NCBI RefSeq assembly: GCF_947172395.1
Contig: NC_069100.1
Span: 14,040,109 to 14,104,108 of the forward strand
Direction of reading: 5' to 3'
Length of the DNA stretch: 64,000 nucleotides
Origin: Bicyclus anynana
Taxonomy: Eukaryota; Arthropoda; Insecta; Lepidoptera; Nymphalidae
In this document: positions 10,611 through 22,319 of the stretch, one piece after another
How positions within the stretch are numbered: position 1 is the stretch's first letter
Layout of the letters: each line of letters begins with the position of its first letter
Made by a program: the position numbers and the translations under genes
Notes under the pieces: generated by a model
The model's input: the letters and a program-made list of their open reading frames with translations, nothing else
What the model was told of the DNA's origin: nothing
The model's database searches: none

Positions 10611-11290
10611 TTGCACGTACTAGTGCGTCCACACTGCGTCCACGCTGCGTCCACACTTGCGTCCACGCGGGCTGACTCAGTGGTATGCGTGTATCTGCGA
10701 TTTACTACACAAAAAGGATAATTATATATATACAGTAAAGAGTGCGTCCACTCTTGCGTCTGCTCATACGCAGTGACATGCGAGTAATACCATATGTGCT
10801 ATTTACTAGTTTACTACAGATAAAGTGCGTCCATGCGGTCAGACATTGTGGAATTCATGTATTTATCTACGAGTAGCCGACGCCTAATAATAAGCCTATG
10901 ACATTCACAAATAACGCGACTTTCTATTGGCAAAAGAATTTTCAAAATGGGTTCAGAAGATCCAGAGATACAACACCACAAACTTTACCTCTTTAATATT
11001 AGTATAGATTTACAAAATGAAGTACACACTTGGATCCACATCTGCGATTAACTGCACGCCTAGAATGTGTCAACCATATACGTGACGAAAGAGACATATA
11101 TACAGTCGACTAATAGCGCGAAGTCGAAAAAATATCTCTCTCTCTTTCTTCGCAATGTGGTGAAAGAGATGGCAATATTTATACAAACTTGACCATTATA
11201 TTGTAGCCCGTATTTTAGGTCGGCGGCTATAAGCATGCAGTTATATCTACTCGTGCGTCCACACTGCGTCCGGCCTGGACGCACTCAAAA
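10611..11290 (+). other. Probable 3' UTR / flank with TGCGTCCAC short repeats
   Basis: Right after the START stop codon the motif TGCGTCCAC(A/G)C occurs four times at 10623-10668, again at 10742 and 10825, and twice at 11245-11265 next to an inverted GGACGCAC. No ORF is convincing. AATAAA-like signals occur only further on, near 11494, so the transcript end is uncertain. Confidence 0.45.
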
Positions 11291-12655
11291 TCTTGTGTGT
11301 CGCTTTATTACAGGGCATAGATAAATTATTATAAGCGACAATATAGATTACGGATTTCAATATCAGCTATCAGCTGTTAGCAATGAGGATGATGACTAGG
11401 TTTGAATATATTGATTTTTATGATACATTCGGGTAAATAGGGTCAATGTTAACTAATTTATACATAAAAAGCAAAGATTGACTGGATAATTGCAAAATAA
11501 ATAAGATTATAAAATTTCAAAATCTACTAAAAATATTTCATCGTAATTAGATGAAAATTCATATTGTTTTAGCTTCCTTACATTAAATGTGACATTTTTT
11601 AATATATGAACTATCAACATAAACGCAGAAATAACAAAGATGTTAGTAATTTTGTTTAAACGCCCATACAAATCTAACGATCATTAATTGCCTACGACGT
11701 CATAAGTGCGTACCATTTTGTATGGGGCGTTTTCCAGGGATCCGCGGCAGCGCCGCAAATCTGACCCTTTAAATCCCTGTAGCTCCGAAAGTAATGATCG
11801 CAGATACCCTGTTACTTTTACAAAATTGCTTTACTATTAGCGTACTTGTTATTTATATACAATTTAAAAAACTGTCATCATCCCTATTCTAAAAATTGGT
11901 CCTATTAAGTCATGATACGTCAATTTTGACGTAGTATCATGACTTAATAGGGCCTATATTTCAGAATTGCTAACACAACCAAATTTTCAAAACCTAACTT
12001 TGTGTAATGTGTCGATGTATTGGTTATAGTGCCACAAACTCATTTGGTGACAGTATTGCCCCCTTCAACCCCTTTTCAATCCTTTAGGTGGAATTTTGAC
12101 AAATCTTGAATGACATTATTTTTAGTATTTTTTGTGGTATATAGACAATTTTTTTTTAAATGTAACTTGTAAAATGAAGGACTTTTGATTATATTTTCGA
12201 TGTAAAAAGTATTCTATAAACTTCTTTGTTGGTCTCAAATCGTATCAATTTACATTCGATTCCATTCAGTAGTTTCATTGTGATCAGAGTCAACAAAAAA
12301 CAAGGACAAACACACAGACAGACAAAAAATAAAAAATAAATATTTATTATATTAATTTTCCCTAACTAAAGTTTTAAAAATTTCTCTAAGTTAAAGAATT
12401 TGAGTTTTGAAGTATAGATTTTGCAAAATGGCGACCGTAGAGACGTTAGTTCCAGTTTTGGCCACCGGATGAGAAATTTGTGTTACTATAGCAACCTTGG
12501 TAAAACAATAGACAATATAAAAAAATAAATAGTCTATGCAACTTCACGAACGATTGATTACAGATAGATAATTCAAGGTCTAAATTAGAGTAAACATGCA
12601 AGTACTAAATTAACTTTGAAATTAAGGGACATACATAAATGATGTTACACGAATA
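11291..12655. other. Gene-free stretch
   Basis: No exon-like ORF is present. It contains the hairpin at 11901 and, at 12060-12350, a headless copy of the type 2 repeat ending in ACAAACACACAGACAGACAA. Confidence 0.4.
11901..11950. repeat. Near-perfect inverted repeat
   Basis: CCTATTAAGTCATGATACG at 11901 is answered by an inverted copy ending at about 11951, with one 3-base insertion in the right arm. It may be a decayed MITE or a palindrome. Confidence 0.7.
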
Positions 12656-12659
12656 ATAA

Positions 12660-12978
12660 AATTAAGCGGTATGCGCGGTGGATTCACAAGACGGAGGTCC
12701 TGGGTTCGATCCCCGGCTGGGCAAATTGAGATTTTCTTAATTTGTCCAGGTATGGCTGGTGGGAGGCTTCGGCCGTGGATAGTTACCACCCTACCGGCAA
12801 AGAGGTACCGCCAAGTGATTTAGCGTTCCGGTACGATGCCGTGTAGAAACCGAAAGGGGTATGGATTTTCATCCTCCTCCTAACAAGTTAGCCCGCTTCC
12901 ATCTTAGACTGCATCATCACTTACCATCAGGTGAGATTGTAGTCAAGGGCTAACTTGTAAAGAATAAAAAAAAAATAA
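12660..12978 (+). mobile_element. SINE family A copy
   Basis: Head truncated to GCGGTATGCGCGGTGGATTC, with B-box GGGTTCGATCCCCGGC, full body and A-rich tail. AATAATAA occurs on both sides and is a plausible target duplication. Confidence 0.85.
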
Positions 12979-15620
12979 TAAGCAACGCCCTCCTTCCGTT
13001 TTTCGACGCTTTCGTTCCTTTAACTTCCCTTTTCTTCCATTCGATTATCCCTATGTAATAAACGCGTAAGTAAGGCCGTATTACCTTCACGGCTAAACCA
13101 CTTTTGATGCTTTTTGGTACAAAGATAAATAGACATTAGAGAAGAATACTACTTTTTTCACCGTAGATGCTCGCGGTCGGCCATTAGTACTTTGTTATCT
13201 ATTTCTAACTATAATCTATAAAGAAAATCTTATCTACATACAGCTACTCATACTCACACCTAACGCATCCGTTAATAGGGAATATGCATCTTTTTAATCG
13301 AGCTGAATCTGACATAAAAAAATTATGAAAAAAATAAAAAAATCGACATAAAACGTTAACATTATTTTCTGCAAAATAAACTCTATAAATATCTGTCATA
13401 TCTGATATTTTAGCGCGCTGTGCGAACGTCGACAATGACGTCACAAATGTCAAGCGACACTTTTCTATTGGTTGGCTGAACTTGTTAAAGCGGAAAATGA
13501 CGTCACTTTTCACTGAGCAGTAGCGAACGTTTCGCTGTTGTTAAATTTCTCGTGGGGCTTACAAATTTTTAAAAACTAAAATTTATTATTTAAATCGAGT
13601 TAATTAAAAAAATATTGTTAATAAGTATGAATTACCAATAATTAATAAAAAGGAAAATATCTGTCCAAAAATTCAAATCGCACGTAAATTTCCTATTAAT
13701 AATTCTTCCTCTTTAGTTGCTAAGGCTTTAAGGATTCGTCATTTATGTATATCCCATTAATACGCATTTTTACTTTAAGCCACACTTGCAATAATAACAA
13801 AGATGACACTGCGCCATTATCAAATTATGCTAGTTAGTTAAATAAAATTAATTTAAGTACATGAAAATTTTGAATACTCTTCCATAAATAAATATTTTTG
13901 TGCAACATCGACGTGTCATACGAAATTGCGAAATAATTGTAATTTGTGAAAATAAGAAATATGAATTATTCATTTTTTATTTGTCTTGGCTCGTTTTAAT
14001 GTGTATTGTTGGTAGTTTTATGTAGGACCATTTTTTTAAAAGTAATTATCCCCATTTTTTGTTCTTCTGCATTTTTTCACCTTTTTTTGTACTCCTGTGT
14101 AAAAAATAAATGAGGAGGATGAAATCAGCCACAAACAAATTCGCTTTATTTATTATGTATTTAGTATTCAGATTCAGTTGATGTTGTTTCTAAATATTTA
14201 TTTGTATGTTTTTATTATGATATATGATGATGATATGATTATTAAACAAAAAAAAACAATTTTTTTTGTTTAATAATCTTCACAAAACTTTGTATTCCTT
14301 CTTAGCTGTCACATTACCTAACATTAAGTTTTATATTAGAAATTGTAAATGTTCCTTACTTTAAATCATCTATGTGTAAGGGCCATCGCACACCTAACGA
14401 GGCGTTTTAGTAAAATCAAATATAATAGTTGAATATCAATAATCACAATAATTGATAAAATAAATAAATGAAAAATAAAAATCGTTTATTCCACTTTCTA
14501 AAATGTCATAAATACCAATAATACATATTATACCAATACCAGTTAACCGTTAAGTTAAAAAGTTAAAAAGTGGTAAAACCAGGAGTAGTATAAACTACTA
14601 AAACTCCGCTCTTCCATAGCTAGTACATAGTAATTTCGAAATAAACGCATTTTTCTTTCTTTCTTCTTTCTTACATAGTGAAATAACATATTTTCACTAT
14701 GTGCTAGCTATATTGATACCATGACTGAATACATTTTATGAATATAAAAGTAGATACAAAAATACACTATAAACCGTAAGCAACTATATTTCGAAAGTAG
14801 TGTATGAGGAAAACAAAGTTTGAGAACCTGTAGTTTAAAAGTAAAAGTTATCGCCTCGATAGCAGTCCTCTGTCAAGTGTGTGTCGGCCTTAATAATGTT
14901 TTTTTTAATCTACACAAATCATGACAAAATTGGAAAACTATTAAACCTATTGAAATATATTTTTTTAAAATCTTTATTTAAAATAATATTTCGTGCTAAC
15001 TCTAGATATCATCACTATAATCAGTCAGTCATTAAGGATATCAATTAAAATGTATATTTTGTAAGCTTAACATTATTATACAGTGACTATTTTATTGTTT
15101 TTTTTTTCTCCAAAAAAATCATAAAGAACAGTAAAACATTATTATTTATTATTATTAACAAGTTTCTAATTGTTAAAGGTTGTTAATGAATTATATTTCA
15201 ATGTATGATCTATGTATGTAAAGAGAATCATTGATAAGTAACAAAGATAATCTGCTAATATTATGATTATAATAGATATTTTTTTACTATTTTATTAATT
15301 AAAGTCTCATAATATGATAGCCAATTTCATTTTTGAACGTCTTATTGTCTATATTTAGATATTTAGTCATGAGTAACTGTGACTTACCTTTTACTTTCAA
15401 ATTATTATTTTAAGCCACCATATGCATATGCCTTATGTACTCTCTTCATACCAAAGTGTTACAGAAATAATATAAATCATTTTTGCTTATCTACTCTAAC
15501 GCCTATTGTAAATCTGAATAGTTTTATAAATAAATTTTATTTTAGACAATATATGATAATAAATGAGTTGAATAAATGGCTGACTACATTTGAACTTGTT
15601 ATGCCCTTATTTGTTAGCTC
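12979..15620. other. Gene-free stretch
   Basis: AT-rich, with no supported exon. It holds two TGACGTCA palindromes (13436 and 13498) around an ATTGGTTGG box, and a perfect A/T-rich hairpin at 14237-14278. Confidence 0.4.
14237..14278. repeat. Perfect 19-bp inverted repeat
   Basis: The arms 14237-14255 and 14260-14278 are exact reverse complements with a 4-base loop (ACAA). Each arm is GATTATTAAAC plus eight A or its complement. Confidence 0.9.
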
Positions 15621-15623
15621 TTA

Positions 15624-16039
15624 GCCCTCATTCGCACGAGAGTTTTTTTAACGGACGTTAAATAAGCGTTCAAATACAACAAATGCATTCCCAAGTATAT
15701 GTTCACATGACAACGTTTTTACAACACGACGGCTTTTTTTCTAGCAGTGTTGCATTTTCAATTTGGGGCGTTGGATAGACCATGAATTAAATTAAGAACT
15801 TATACTATATAACTTATAAAAGTTTTTTTAACGTCCGCTAAAAAAGCGAAGTTAAATGAACGCCCAAGGCCCTATTTCCAACGCCCAAAATTGAAAATGT
15901 AACACTGCTGGAAAAAGATCGTCGAGTCTTAAAAACACAGCGTTTTTAAAACGCGTGTGAACATATACTTGGGAATGCATTTGTTGTATTTGAACGCTTA
16001 TTTAACGTCCGTTAAAAAAACTCTCGTACGAATGTGGGC
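15624..16039. mobile_element. Foldback MITE with TTA target duplication (PIF/Harbinger-like)
   Basis: A 416-bp element with long inverted arms (about 150 bp each), ends GCCCTCATTCGCACGAGAG and CTCTCGTACGAATGTGGGC, flanked on both sides by TTA (15621-15623 and 16040-16042). There is no ORF. The TTA duplication and the long arms suit a non-autonomous PIF/Harbinger element, and the superfamily is inferred from the duplication only. Confidence 0.88.
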
Positions 16040-16594
16040 TTAGCTACGAGTATGTATTGAGTCATGACGTAGACGCTGGAAATTTGATATTTTGCATGTA
16101 TCTTGACCATGTTTAGCTGTTAAGCTTAAAATAGTTTAAGATTAAATTTATATATTGTGTATAAAATTACTATAAATACTTAGTGATATTATAGCTAGGA
16201 ATTATGTAAACAGGCATTTTTTATAACAAAAGAATATAGTATAGTATAAACATTTTCATTTTTGTGTTTTATTGTTTAACTAGCCATTCCCGCAGCTTGG
16301 TGTGAGTCTTAAAGTAATTTTCATTTCCTGTATAAACGGTAGCCTGTCTTTTTCTAATTCTACTATATAAAAATAAGTCGGGGTTTCCTTCCTGACGCTA
16401 TAACTCTAGAACGCCGCACGAACCGATTTCCGCGGTTTTGCATTCGTTGGAAAGGTCTCGGGCTCCATGAGGTTTATAGCAAAGAAAATTCAGGAAAAAA
16501 TTCAGCGTAGGGTAGGGGTAGGGTAGAGGTAGTTGAAAGTTTACATCGAGTTTCACGCGGACGAAGTCGCGGGCGTCCGCTAGTATATTATATA

Positions 16595-16800
16595 AACTAG
16601 CTGATGCCGCGTGGTTTCACCCTTTGGTTCCCATTCCCGTAGGAATACGGAAATAATATATAGCCTATATAGCCTTCAATAAATGGGCTATCTGACACTG
16701 AAAAATTTTTTCAAATCGGATCTTTTTTTGAGATTAGTGCGTTCAATCAAACCAACAAACAAACTCTTCAGCTTTATAATATTAGTAGGTATAGATAAAA
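16595..16800 (+). repeat. Interspersed repeat, type 1 copy
   Basis: ACTAGCTGATGCCGCGTGG head, AATAAATGGGCTATCTGACA body and TAATATTAGTAGGTATAGAT end. A related fragment with GCGCGGACGAAGTCGCGGG ends at about 16583. Confidence 0.65.
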
Positions 16801-17127
16801 TAAATAAATAAGCACTTAGGTACATTACGCACAATACATCAATATGTAGCCCCAAAGTAAGTGTAGCTTGTGTTACGAGCACGAGTGTCAATGCTTTCTA
16901 AACTGACCCTAAGACCTACTCCCAATGTCACAAGTCCTGGGACCCGCTCAAGGTGTTTCCTCTAACACACAATCACTGCCTCTGCTAACCGTCGCGTTAA
17001 ACTCGTGGTATTTTACTTGACCAATATTCTCCTTCTCCCTTTCGTTTTAAACTGCTAACGGATAAAATATAATCGGTAATCAAACCTACGATCTTTAAGA
17101 TTTGAGTTCGAACGATTTGCCACACTT

Positions 17128-17417
17128 CATCATCATTATGAGCCGATGGATGTCCACTGCTGGACATAGGCCTCTTGCATGGACTTCCAAACAAAATGGT
17201 CTCGAGGCGCCAGCACTGGATGCTAGCTCCCTGTAACCCGCTGGATGTCTTTGGTCCACCTAGTGAGGGGTCGATCAACACTGCGCTATCCGGTGCGGGG
17301 TCGCCATTCCAGCACCTTGGGACTCCAACGTCCATCGGCGTTTAGTACTATGTGGCCCGCCCATTGCCACTTCAACTTCGCGACTCGCTGAGCTATGTCA
17401 GTGACTTTGGTTTGGTT
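17128..17417 (-). mobile_element. RTE-type LINE 3' fragment
   Basis: The minus strand encodes, with frameshifts, the same terminal segment as 58818-59187 (tail of the RT ORF, ending GGACATCCATCGGCTCAT). The other copies are at 53700-53990 (+) and 58818-59187 (-). It is dead and 5'-truncated. Confidence 0.75.
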
Positions 17418-17750
17418 GCTAAACTTGCTGAAGTTAAAATACCCGTTTAAACTAAATAAATGTAGACTATTTTTTTTTTGTTTTCTCCTAACTAATAAAT
17501 AAATGCGAATATGAGTTTGATAGAAACCGATTTATAAAATTCTTCATCAAGTTGTTGGCATAAGTTAAATAAAAGTAAATGGATACCAGCGTTAACCATA
17601 AACATGAAATTTCTATTACAACATGAAAAAAAGCAAACAAGGCTTTGGTCGATCCAGTGGGGATAGACCTTATAGGCTTTCCGGTACGAGGTCGCCATCT
17701 TGGAACTAATGCCTAGCCGAGTAGTATTCGCAGTTAGTAACTCAGCCCCC

Positions 17751-17934
17751 CTAGCCATGTGGCACGTCGATCTCTTTCTACGATCGCTAACGCTTCGAAA
17801 ACTAAAAAAAAAATTATCGGAATGTCATTTGCTATCGACATGTCACGTGATCAAGATCTGTCATTCCCATACATTTTTCTAGTTTTCGAAGCGTTAGCGA
17901 TCGTAGAAAGAGAGTCGACGTACCACTTGGCTAG
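17751..17934. mobile_element. MITE-like foldback element (family E)
   Basis: CTAGCCATGTGGCACGTCGA at the left and the inverted TCGACGTACCACTTGGCTAG at the right delimit arms of about 57 bp containing GATCGCTAACGCTTCGAAAA. The internal part GAAAAATGTATGGGAATGAC (reverse strand) is shared with the interrupted copy at 58592-59228. Confidence 0.75.
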
Positions 17935-18044
17935 AGAGGCAGGTAAGTAGTATTTAAATTTTCAGGTAAGTAAATATTTAATCTATGTTATGCGGTATCG
18001 TAGGTAGGTCCAGCAGGCTAATTCACTGACTTTGACTAACTTTA

Positions 18045-18165
18045 AACATCGTGAGGGACGTTCAACCTCCGTCCCTCACTGAGGAAAACGTGAAAAATAT
18101 TGAAGATATCGTATTAGCAGACCGGAGAGTGACCGTCAGATATTTAGCTGATACTAAATGTCTGA
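18045..18165 (+). pseudogene. Mariner/Tc1-type transposase N-terminal remnant
   Basis: The plus strand reads SLTEENVKNIEDIVLADRRV followed by TVRYLADTK. This is the first helix-turn-helix region of mariner-family transposases. It is open for only about 40 codons and then passes into unrelated sequence, so it is a short relic. Confidence 0.7.
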
Positions 18166-18284
18166 TGATGATAGTTTTCGTTTGTAGAAAGAGAATGACG
18201 TGCCACATGGCTATAGGCCCGGGACCGATATCGAGAGACGGCGCTATAGCCTACATCACCGATTTTTTAAGTCTGGAGCTTTTT

Positions 18285-18780
18285 TTATATTGAATAAGCT
18301 CTCGCGACCACGATCTCACCTAGAAGATGCCTATACACTCCCTTCTTAAAGATGCCCAGGTTGTAAGAGTTAGGAAACACTGACTTCGGGAGACAGTTCC
18401 ACACCCTAGCCATGCGAATAAGAAACGAAGAAGCAAATCGCTTCGTCTCGTACGAAGCGATTTCAATACTGGTGATGTGAATGACATAGGGATGGAAACC
18501 GACCCGGTGTCTTGCAGTGCGATGATGACGGTGGTACGAGCTCAAATAACTCCTGCGCACACACTCTCCGAAATATATTCTGTAAAATACCTAGAGATCA
18601 GCAACCTTTCGACGGTGACCAAAGCTTTGAAGTTTTGTCAGAAGGGGTGAGTCTCCACTTATGAGTCTCCTGGCTCGGCGATCCACAGCGTCCAAAGCAG
18701 CTAGCTGGTACTTGGCAGAACCATCAAAACGATAACTGCAAAACTCCATACGCGACAGGGAGGCAGTTGGGTCTATAGTT
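18285..18780 (-). mobile_element. LINE polymerase C-terminal fragment
   Basis: The minus strand encodes FASSFLIRMARVWNCLPKSV and FPNSYNLGIFKKGVYRHL, the typical end of a non-LTR retrotransposon polymerase. Further upstream, part of QLAALDAVDRRARRLI is readable in another frame. The copy is broken by frameshifts and stops. Confidence 0.75.
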
Positions 18781-18839
18781 TATTTATTTATTTATTTTAA
18801 ATAGGACACCAACAGGTTACAATAAATTCTTATAATGAA

Positions 18840-19200
18840 ATATAAAGAAATATATAAGTTACGGACTTATTTATTATAAGACCTTAGACTAATTAGATAA
18901 AGACCTGCCTCGCAAGACATTATTTTTCTGTCAAAGTATATGATCTACGATCTTATGCGATTATAAACACTGTCTTTATAGAATCGATGTTTCATAGTTT
19001 ACAATCGTGTCCATCGGTTAAAAACCTCCGTAAAAATACCTTCTTGTTTTGTTGAAATGGTTTAAAAAACGAACAAAAACTGCTGGTTTAGTATAAGATA
19101 TGTATGAAATTTAAGCTCGTCTTCCTTAGAAAATGGCAGAAAATTTTGTTCGTGAATTTGGGTGCGATACTAGTCCTTATGTATTTAGTCTGAGTTGCAG
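18840..19200 (-). mobile_element. Dispersed repeat family G
   Basis: Matches 44300-44615 in the opposite orientation over most of its length (shared CTAGTCCTTATGTATTTAG, GTTCGTGAATTTGGGTGCGA, CAAAGTATATGATC). A shorter piece lies at 42355-42460. The ends carry ATAAGGAC/GTCCTTAT-type inverted ends, suggesting a non-autonomous DNA element. Confidence 0.65.
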
Positions 19201-19254
19201 ACCCACTTATTGGATTATTGGTTGTCACAGTACGCACTAAGTAATATAAGGATA

Positions 19255-19358
19255 AGGCCTAGTTCGCACTACTCCAGTAATCCAGCAAACGATTTTTGGG
19301 CGGTAAAATCAAAAATCGTTGGCACCCGCCTAAACAATAAAGTAGTCCGAACTAGGTA
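19255..19358. mobile_element. Short MITE-like inverted repeat
   Basis: CCTAGTTCGCACTACT at the left and AGTAGTCCGAACTAGG at the right are inverted, with a second inner pair AACGATTTTTG / CAAAAATCGTT. About 100 bp in all, with no coding capacity. Confidence 0.6.
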
Positions 19359-19439
19359 TAATAATATAAAATAATTTATAATTAATACAGAATTCTAATG
19401 TACAAAGAACAATATTAAATTTAGATTAAAGTTAAACTA

Positions 19440-19845
19440 CATGTAAAACGAAATATGTGTGTATAGAACAAAAAACAAAAACAAAACACTATCTAACTCT
19501 AGGTAAAGAAGATGCAAGGTCTAAATCAGGATTTCCAAAGCAATAGTATTTAAATTTCTTTTTAGGTATTCTAAATGAAATTTTATATAATAGATCATAT
19601 GTATCTAGAGGCATGTTAAGCAATTTATGTAGAAAACATAAGTCTAGTAGCTTTCTGCGGTTAGAGAGTGATAAAACTTTATAGTATCTAAGGCTGGATC
19701 CGTAGTCGGTGTCGACAGCACACAAATTATCCCCAGAAGTAACATAATACAAAAAGCGTTTTTGAATTCGTTCTATTCTCATTAAATGTATGTTACAAGG
19801 ATTCCATGCAACCGATCCGTATTCAAGAACGCCTCTCTTCTCTCT
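19440..19845 (-). mobile_element. LINE polymerase C-terminal fragment
   Basis: The minus strand reads GVLEYGSVAWNPCN, MRIERIQKRFLYYV, YYKVLSLSNRRKLLDLCFL and HKLLNMPLDTYDLLYKISFR. This is the characteristic last domain of CR1/Jockey-type polymerases. It is open for about 110 codons but 5'-truncated. Confidence 0.85.
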
Positions 19846-19873
19846 TCTTCTTCCTCTAGTTAATAGGTATCCA

Positions 19874-19924
19874 CTAAGAACGGATTTTGCGAGTGTTTAG
19901 AACACTCGCAATATCCGTTCTTAG
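19874..19924. repeat. 24-bp inverted repeat with one mismatch
   Basis: The arms CTAAGAACGGATTTTGCGAG.. (19874-19897) and 19901-19924 pair with a single mismatch around a TAG loop. Related GGATTTTGCGA sequence is found at about 43890. Confidence 0.9.
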
Positions 19925-20824
19925 GCTCTCGCAAGTTTGTATGAGAGTCCTTCATTTTTTAGAACCTTAAAATTTGGCAAATAGATGGTTTATATCTAGT
20001 AGATATCCTTTACAAACCAGGGCCGGATTAAAGAGGTAAGGCTCTCGCAAGTTAGAATGAAAGACCTCATTTTATATGCTACAACCTTGGCAGGAAGGTA
20101 GTTAACAGTTAGTAAACGTTTGTTTGAAAGTCCTAATTTTATTTTGTGTATTATAGTTTATACCGATTAATACGCGGACGAAGTCGCGGGCGTCCACTAG
20201 TTACCTATACAGAGTGCTCAGGAGTATTTCCCATTAATTCTAAGGCTATAGGTACTTTACCGAAAATTAATTAAAAATATTCAAGGAACGTGTTCTAAAA
20301 TTAATATTTTCGGGGTAAATAAAAAATAAAAAGGAAATATACTAAATTTAAATTATATCTAAAGACTCAGGCGTCGTAGAATTCGTTCGAATCGAATTTT
20401 AAGATCGATTTTGCAAATAGATCTTAAAATTATTCTTCTTAAAAATCTTATACGCATCCTTATAATTATGACGAAGCCAAGTTTTACGTATTTTAGTTAC
20501 ATGGATAGATGGAATTTATTTGAATACTACTACCTTTCTACTATAATATACTTTGTATGAAAACATAAAATGTTTTTATTTTTTAGTGAAACAAATATGA
20601 GTTATGCAGTTAGGCTTCTATAAGTAGACTCGTCAACGCCTTGAAGTTATGGGAAATACTCCCAAGCACCCTGTATATGCCCTACAGTCAATATAAAACA
20701 TGATTTTGCAAACAGAAAACTGTCACGTGCGTAATTATGGCCAAACACCAAAGAGGTCATGCCAAGCCACATCCCACATTTGACCTCAAAACCTCAAAAC
20801 TTCGAAATACATATCAATTTATAC

Positions 20825-20905
20825 TAGCGAACCCGGTCAAGCTTCTCTTTGACCTATGTGCACTTTTTCCCTACCCCTACCCTACTTCCACCTACCCTAC
20901 CCTGG
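20825..20905 (+). repeat. ACTAGC-headed repeat with short CCCTAC tract
   Basis: Head ACTAGCGAACCCGGTCAAGC, then CCCTACCCCTACCCTAC. It is a short relative of 3405-3860. Confidence 0.6.
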
Positions 20906-20931
20906 CCTGACCATCAGATGAGATTTGACTA

Positions 20932-21305
20932 CAATCTCATCTGATGGTAAGTGATGATGATATATTATATTACTTCTGTACACTCTAGCCTTTAACTTTA
21001 TAATTTTTATTATTAGTTTCTTCGTTAGGTTGCCTGGAAGAGATCGCTTTTTAGCGATAAGGCCGCCTATTGAGCATTTCTTTTTTTGTTTCTTTATGGT
21101 GTACAATAAAGTGTATTTTCATTTCATTTCATTTCATGATGCAATCGAAAATGGAAGCGGACTAACTTGTTAGGAGTAGTATAAAAATCCACACCCATTT
21201 CGATTTTTTAGTACCGGAACGCTAAATCGCTTGGCGGTATGTCTTTGCCGGAAGGGTGTTATCTACCCTCCGTCTTGTAGGTCTGCGCCACGGAGGCCGT
21301 CAAAA
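20932..21305 (-). mobile_element. SINE family A copy interrupted by a LINE 3' end
   Basis: SINE A sequence (ATCTCATCTGATGGTAAGTG) stops at about 20957 and resumes at about 21137 (GATGCAATCGAAAATGGAAG) through to the CACGGAGGCCGTC end. The intervening 180 bp belong to another element (next entry). Confidence 0.8.
20958..21136 (+). mobile_element. Short LINE-type 3' end inserted in a SINE
   Basis: Contains TTGCCTGGAAGAGATCGCTT, TTAGCGATAAGGCCGCC, GTGTACAATAAAGTGTATT and a terminal (ATTTC)n run, which is the style of a LINE 3' UTR. ATGATG borders both ends, consistent with a target duplication. Confidence 0.65.
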
Positions 21306-21495
21306 TATTTTAATCTATATTAATATATAAGCTGAAGAGTTTGTTTGTTTGCTTGAACGCGCTAATATCAGGAACTACTGGTCCGATTTGAAAAATTATT
21401 TCAGTGTTAGGTAGCCCATTTATTAAGGAAGGCTATGCCATATATTATCCCCGTATTCCTACAGAAAAAGGAACCGCGGTGTGTCAGCTAGTTTT
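21306..21495 (-). repeat. Interspersed repeat, type 1 copy
   Basis: Reads ATTAATATATAAGCTGAAGA..GAACTACTGGTCCGATTTG..CCGCGGTGTGTCAGCTAGT, the reverse orientation of the 1011-1195 element. Confidence 0.7.
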
Positions 21496-21589
21496 GATAT
21501 AAAATATTTTACATCCCATATATACATGTTCGTACCATTATCATAAAATCTCACCTCATGTACAGATTAACAATGTTAGTTAACAGTGG

Positions 21590-21760
21590 TTAGCCTACGC
21601 AACTGCGGATCACAAGGTACTGGGTTCGAGTCCACGATCGGACAAAATATTCCAAGCTTATCTGTAATCTAAGAAATTATCAGTAAGAATATCAGCCTGG
21701 AGTTAGGAAGTTGTAGTTGGTGGTGTAACCCCCGTGCCTAGGAGAGCACGCTGGTCCTTA
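21590..21760 (+). mobile_element. tRNA-derived SINE-like fragment
   Basis: AGTGGTTAGCCTACGCAACT and ACTGGGTTCGAGTCCACGAT look like A and B boxes, followed by a body (CCTGGAGTTAGGAAGTTG, GTAACCCCCGTGCCT) that recurs in reverse at 47950-48140. Confidence 0.65.
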
Positions 21761-21883
21761 TCATTAACTTTCTTGTGGTCGCTACATAATAAAACATCAC
21801 CCTAAATCCGCCAACCCGCATTGAAGCAGCGTGATGGGTCTCAGCTCCACATCCCCACTTCTATAAGGAGAGAAACATGTCCC

Positions 21884-22027
21884 CAGTGGCGTGCACTACA
21901 TATATGCATTAAAATACTGCATACCCTAAGAGGTGTCTTCTTAGTGCTTATTAAATACAGATTTTTCCAGTATGTTTAGTTTTATTACTAGTGCATACCC
22001 TGATCAACAACCTTATGCACGCCACTG
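21884..22027. mobile_element. hAT-type MITE with 8-bp target duplication
   Basis: A 144-bp element with ends CAGTGGCGTGCA and TGCACGCCACTG, flanked by perfect direct repeats CATGTCCC (21876-21883 and 22028-22035). The 8-bp duplication and the CAGTG ends fit hAT. Confidence 0.93.
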
Positions 22028-22319
22028 CATGTCCCACAGGCTGATAATAATTGATGAATACGTGCACCCACCCAGAATTTAGAGTGTATATGACGTTATT
22101 CTTACAACTTATATTACGTTATCGAGTAAAAATATAAACAGCCAATTGTAGAAAAGAGTTGTTTTTAATGAAAATCGTGGGGCGTTGACGTATTACAGTC
22201 TCGGATATCTGTTACAAATAAATCTGTCGTTAGTAGGTTTATAAAAAACGCCTAAAAACCTACCCTCCCCTACCGTACCCTCATAACTCATGTAATGACC
22301 AAGGGCGTCACATTGTAGG

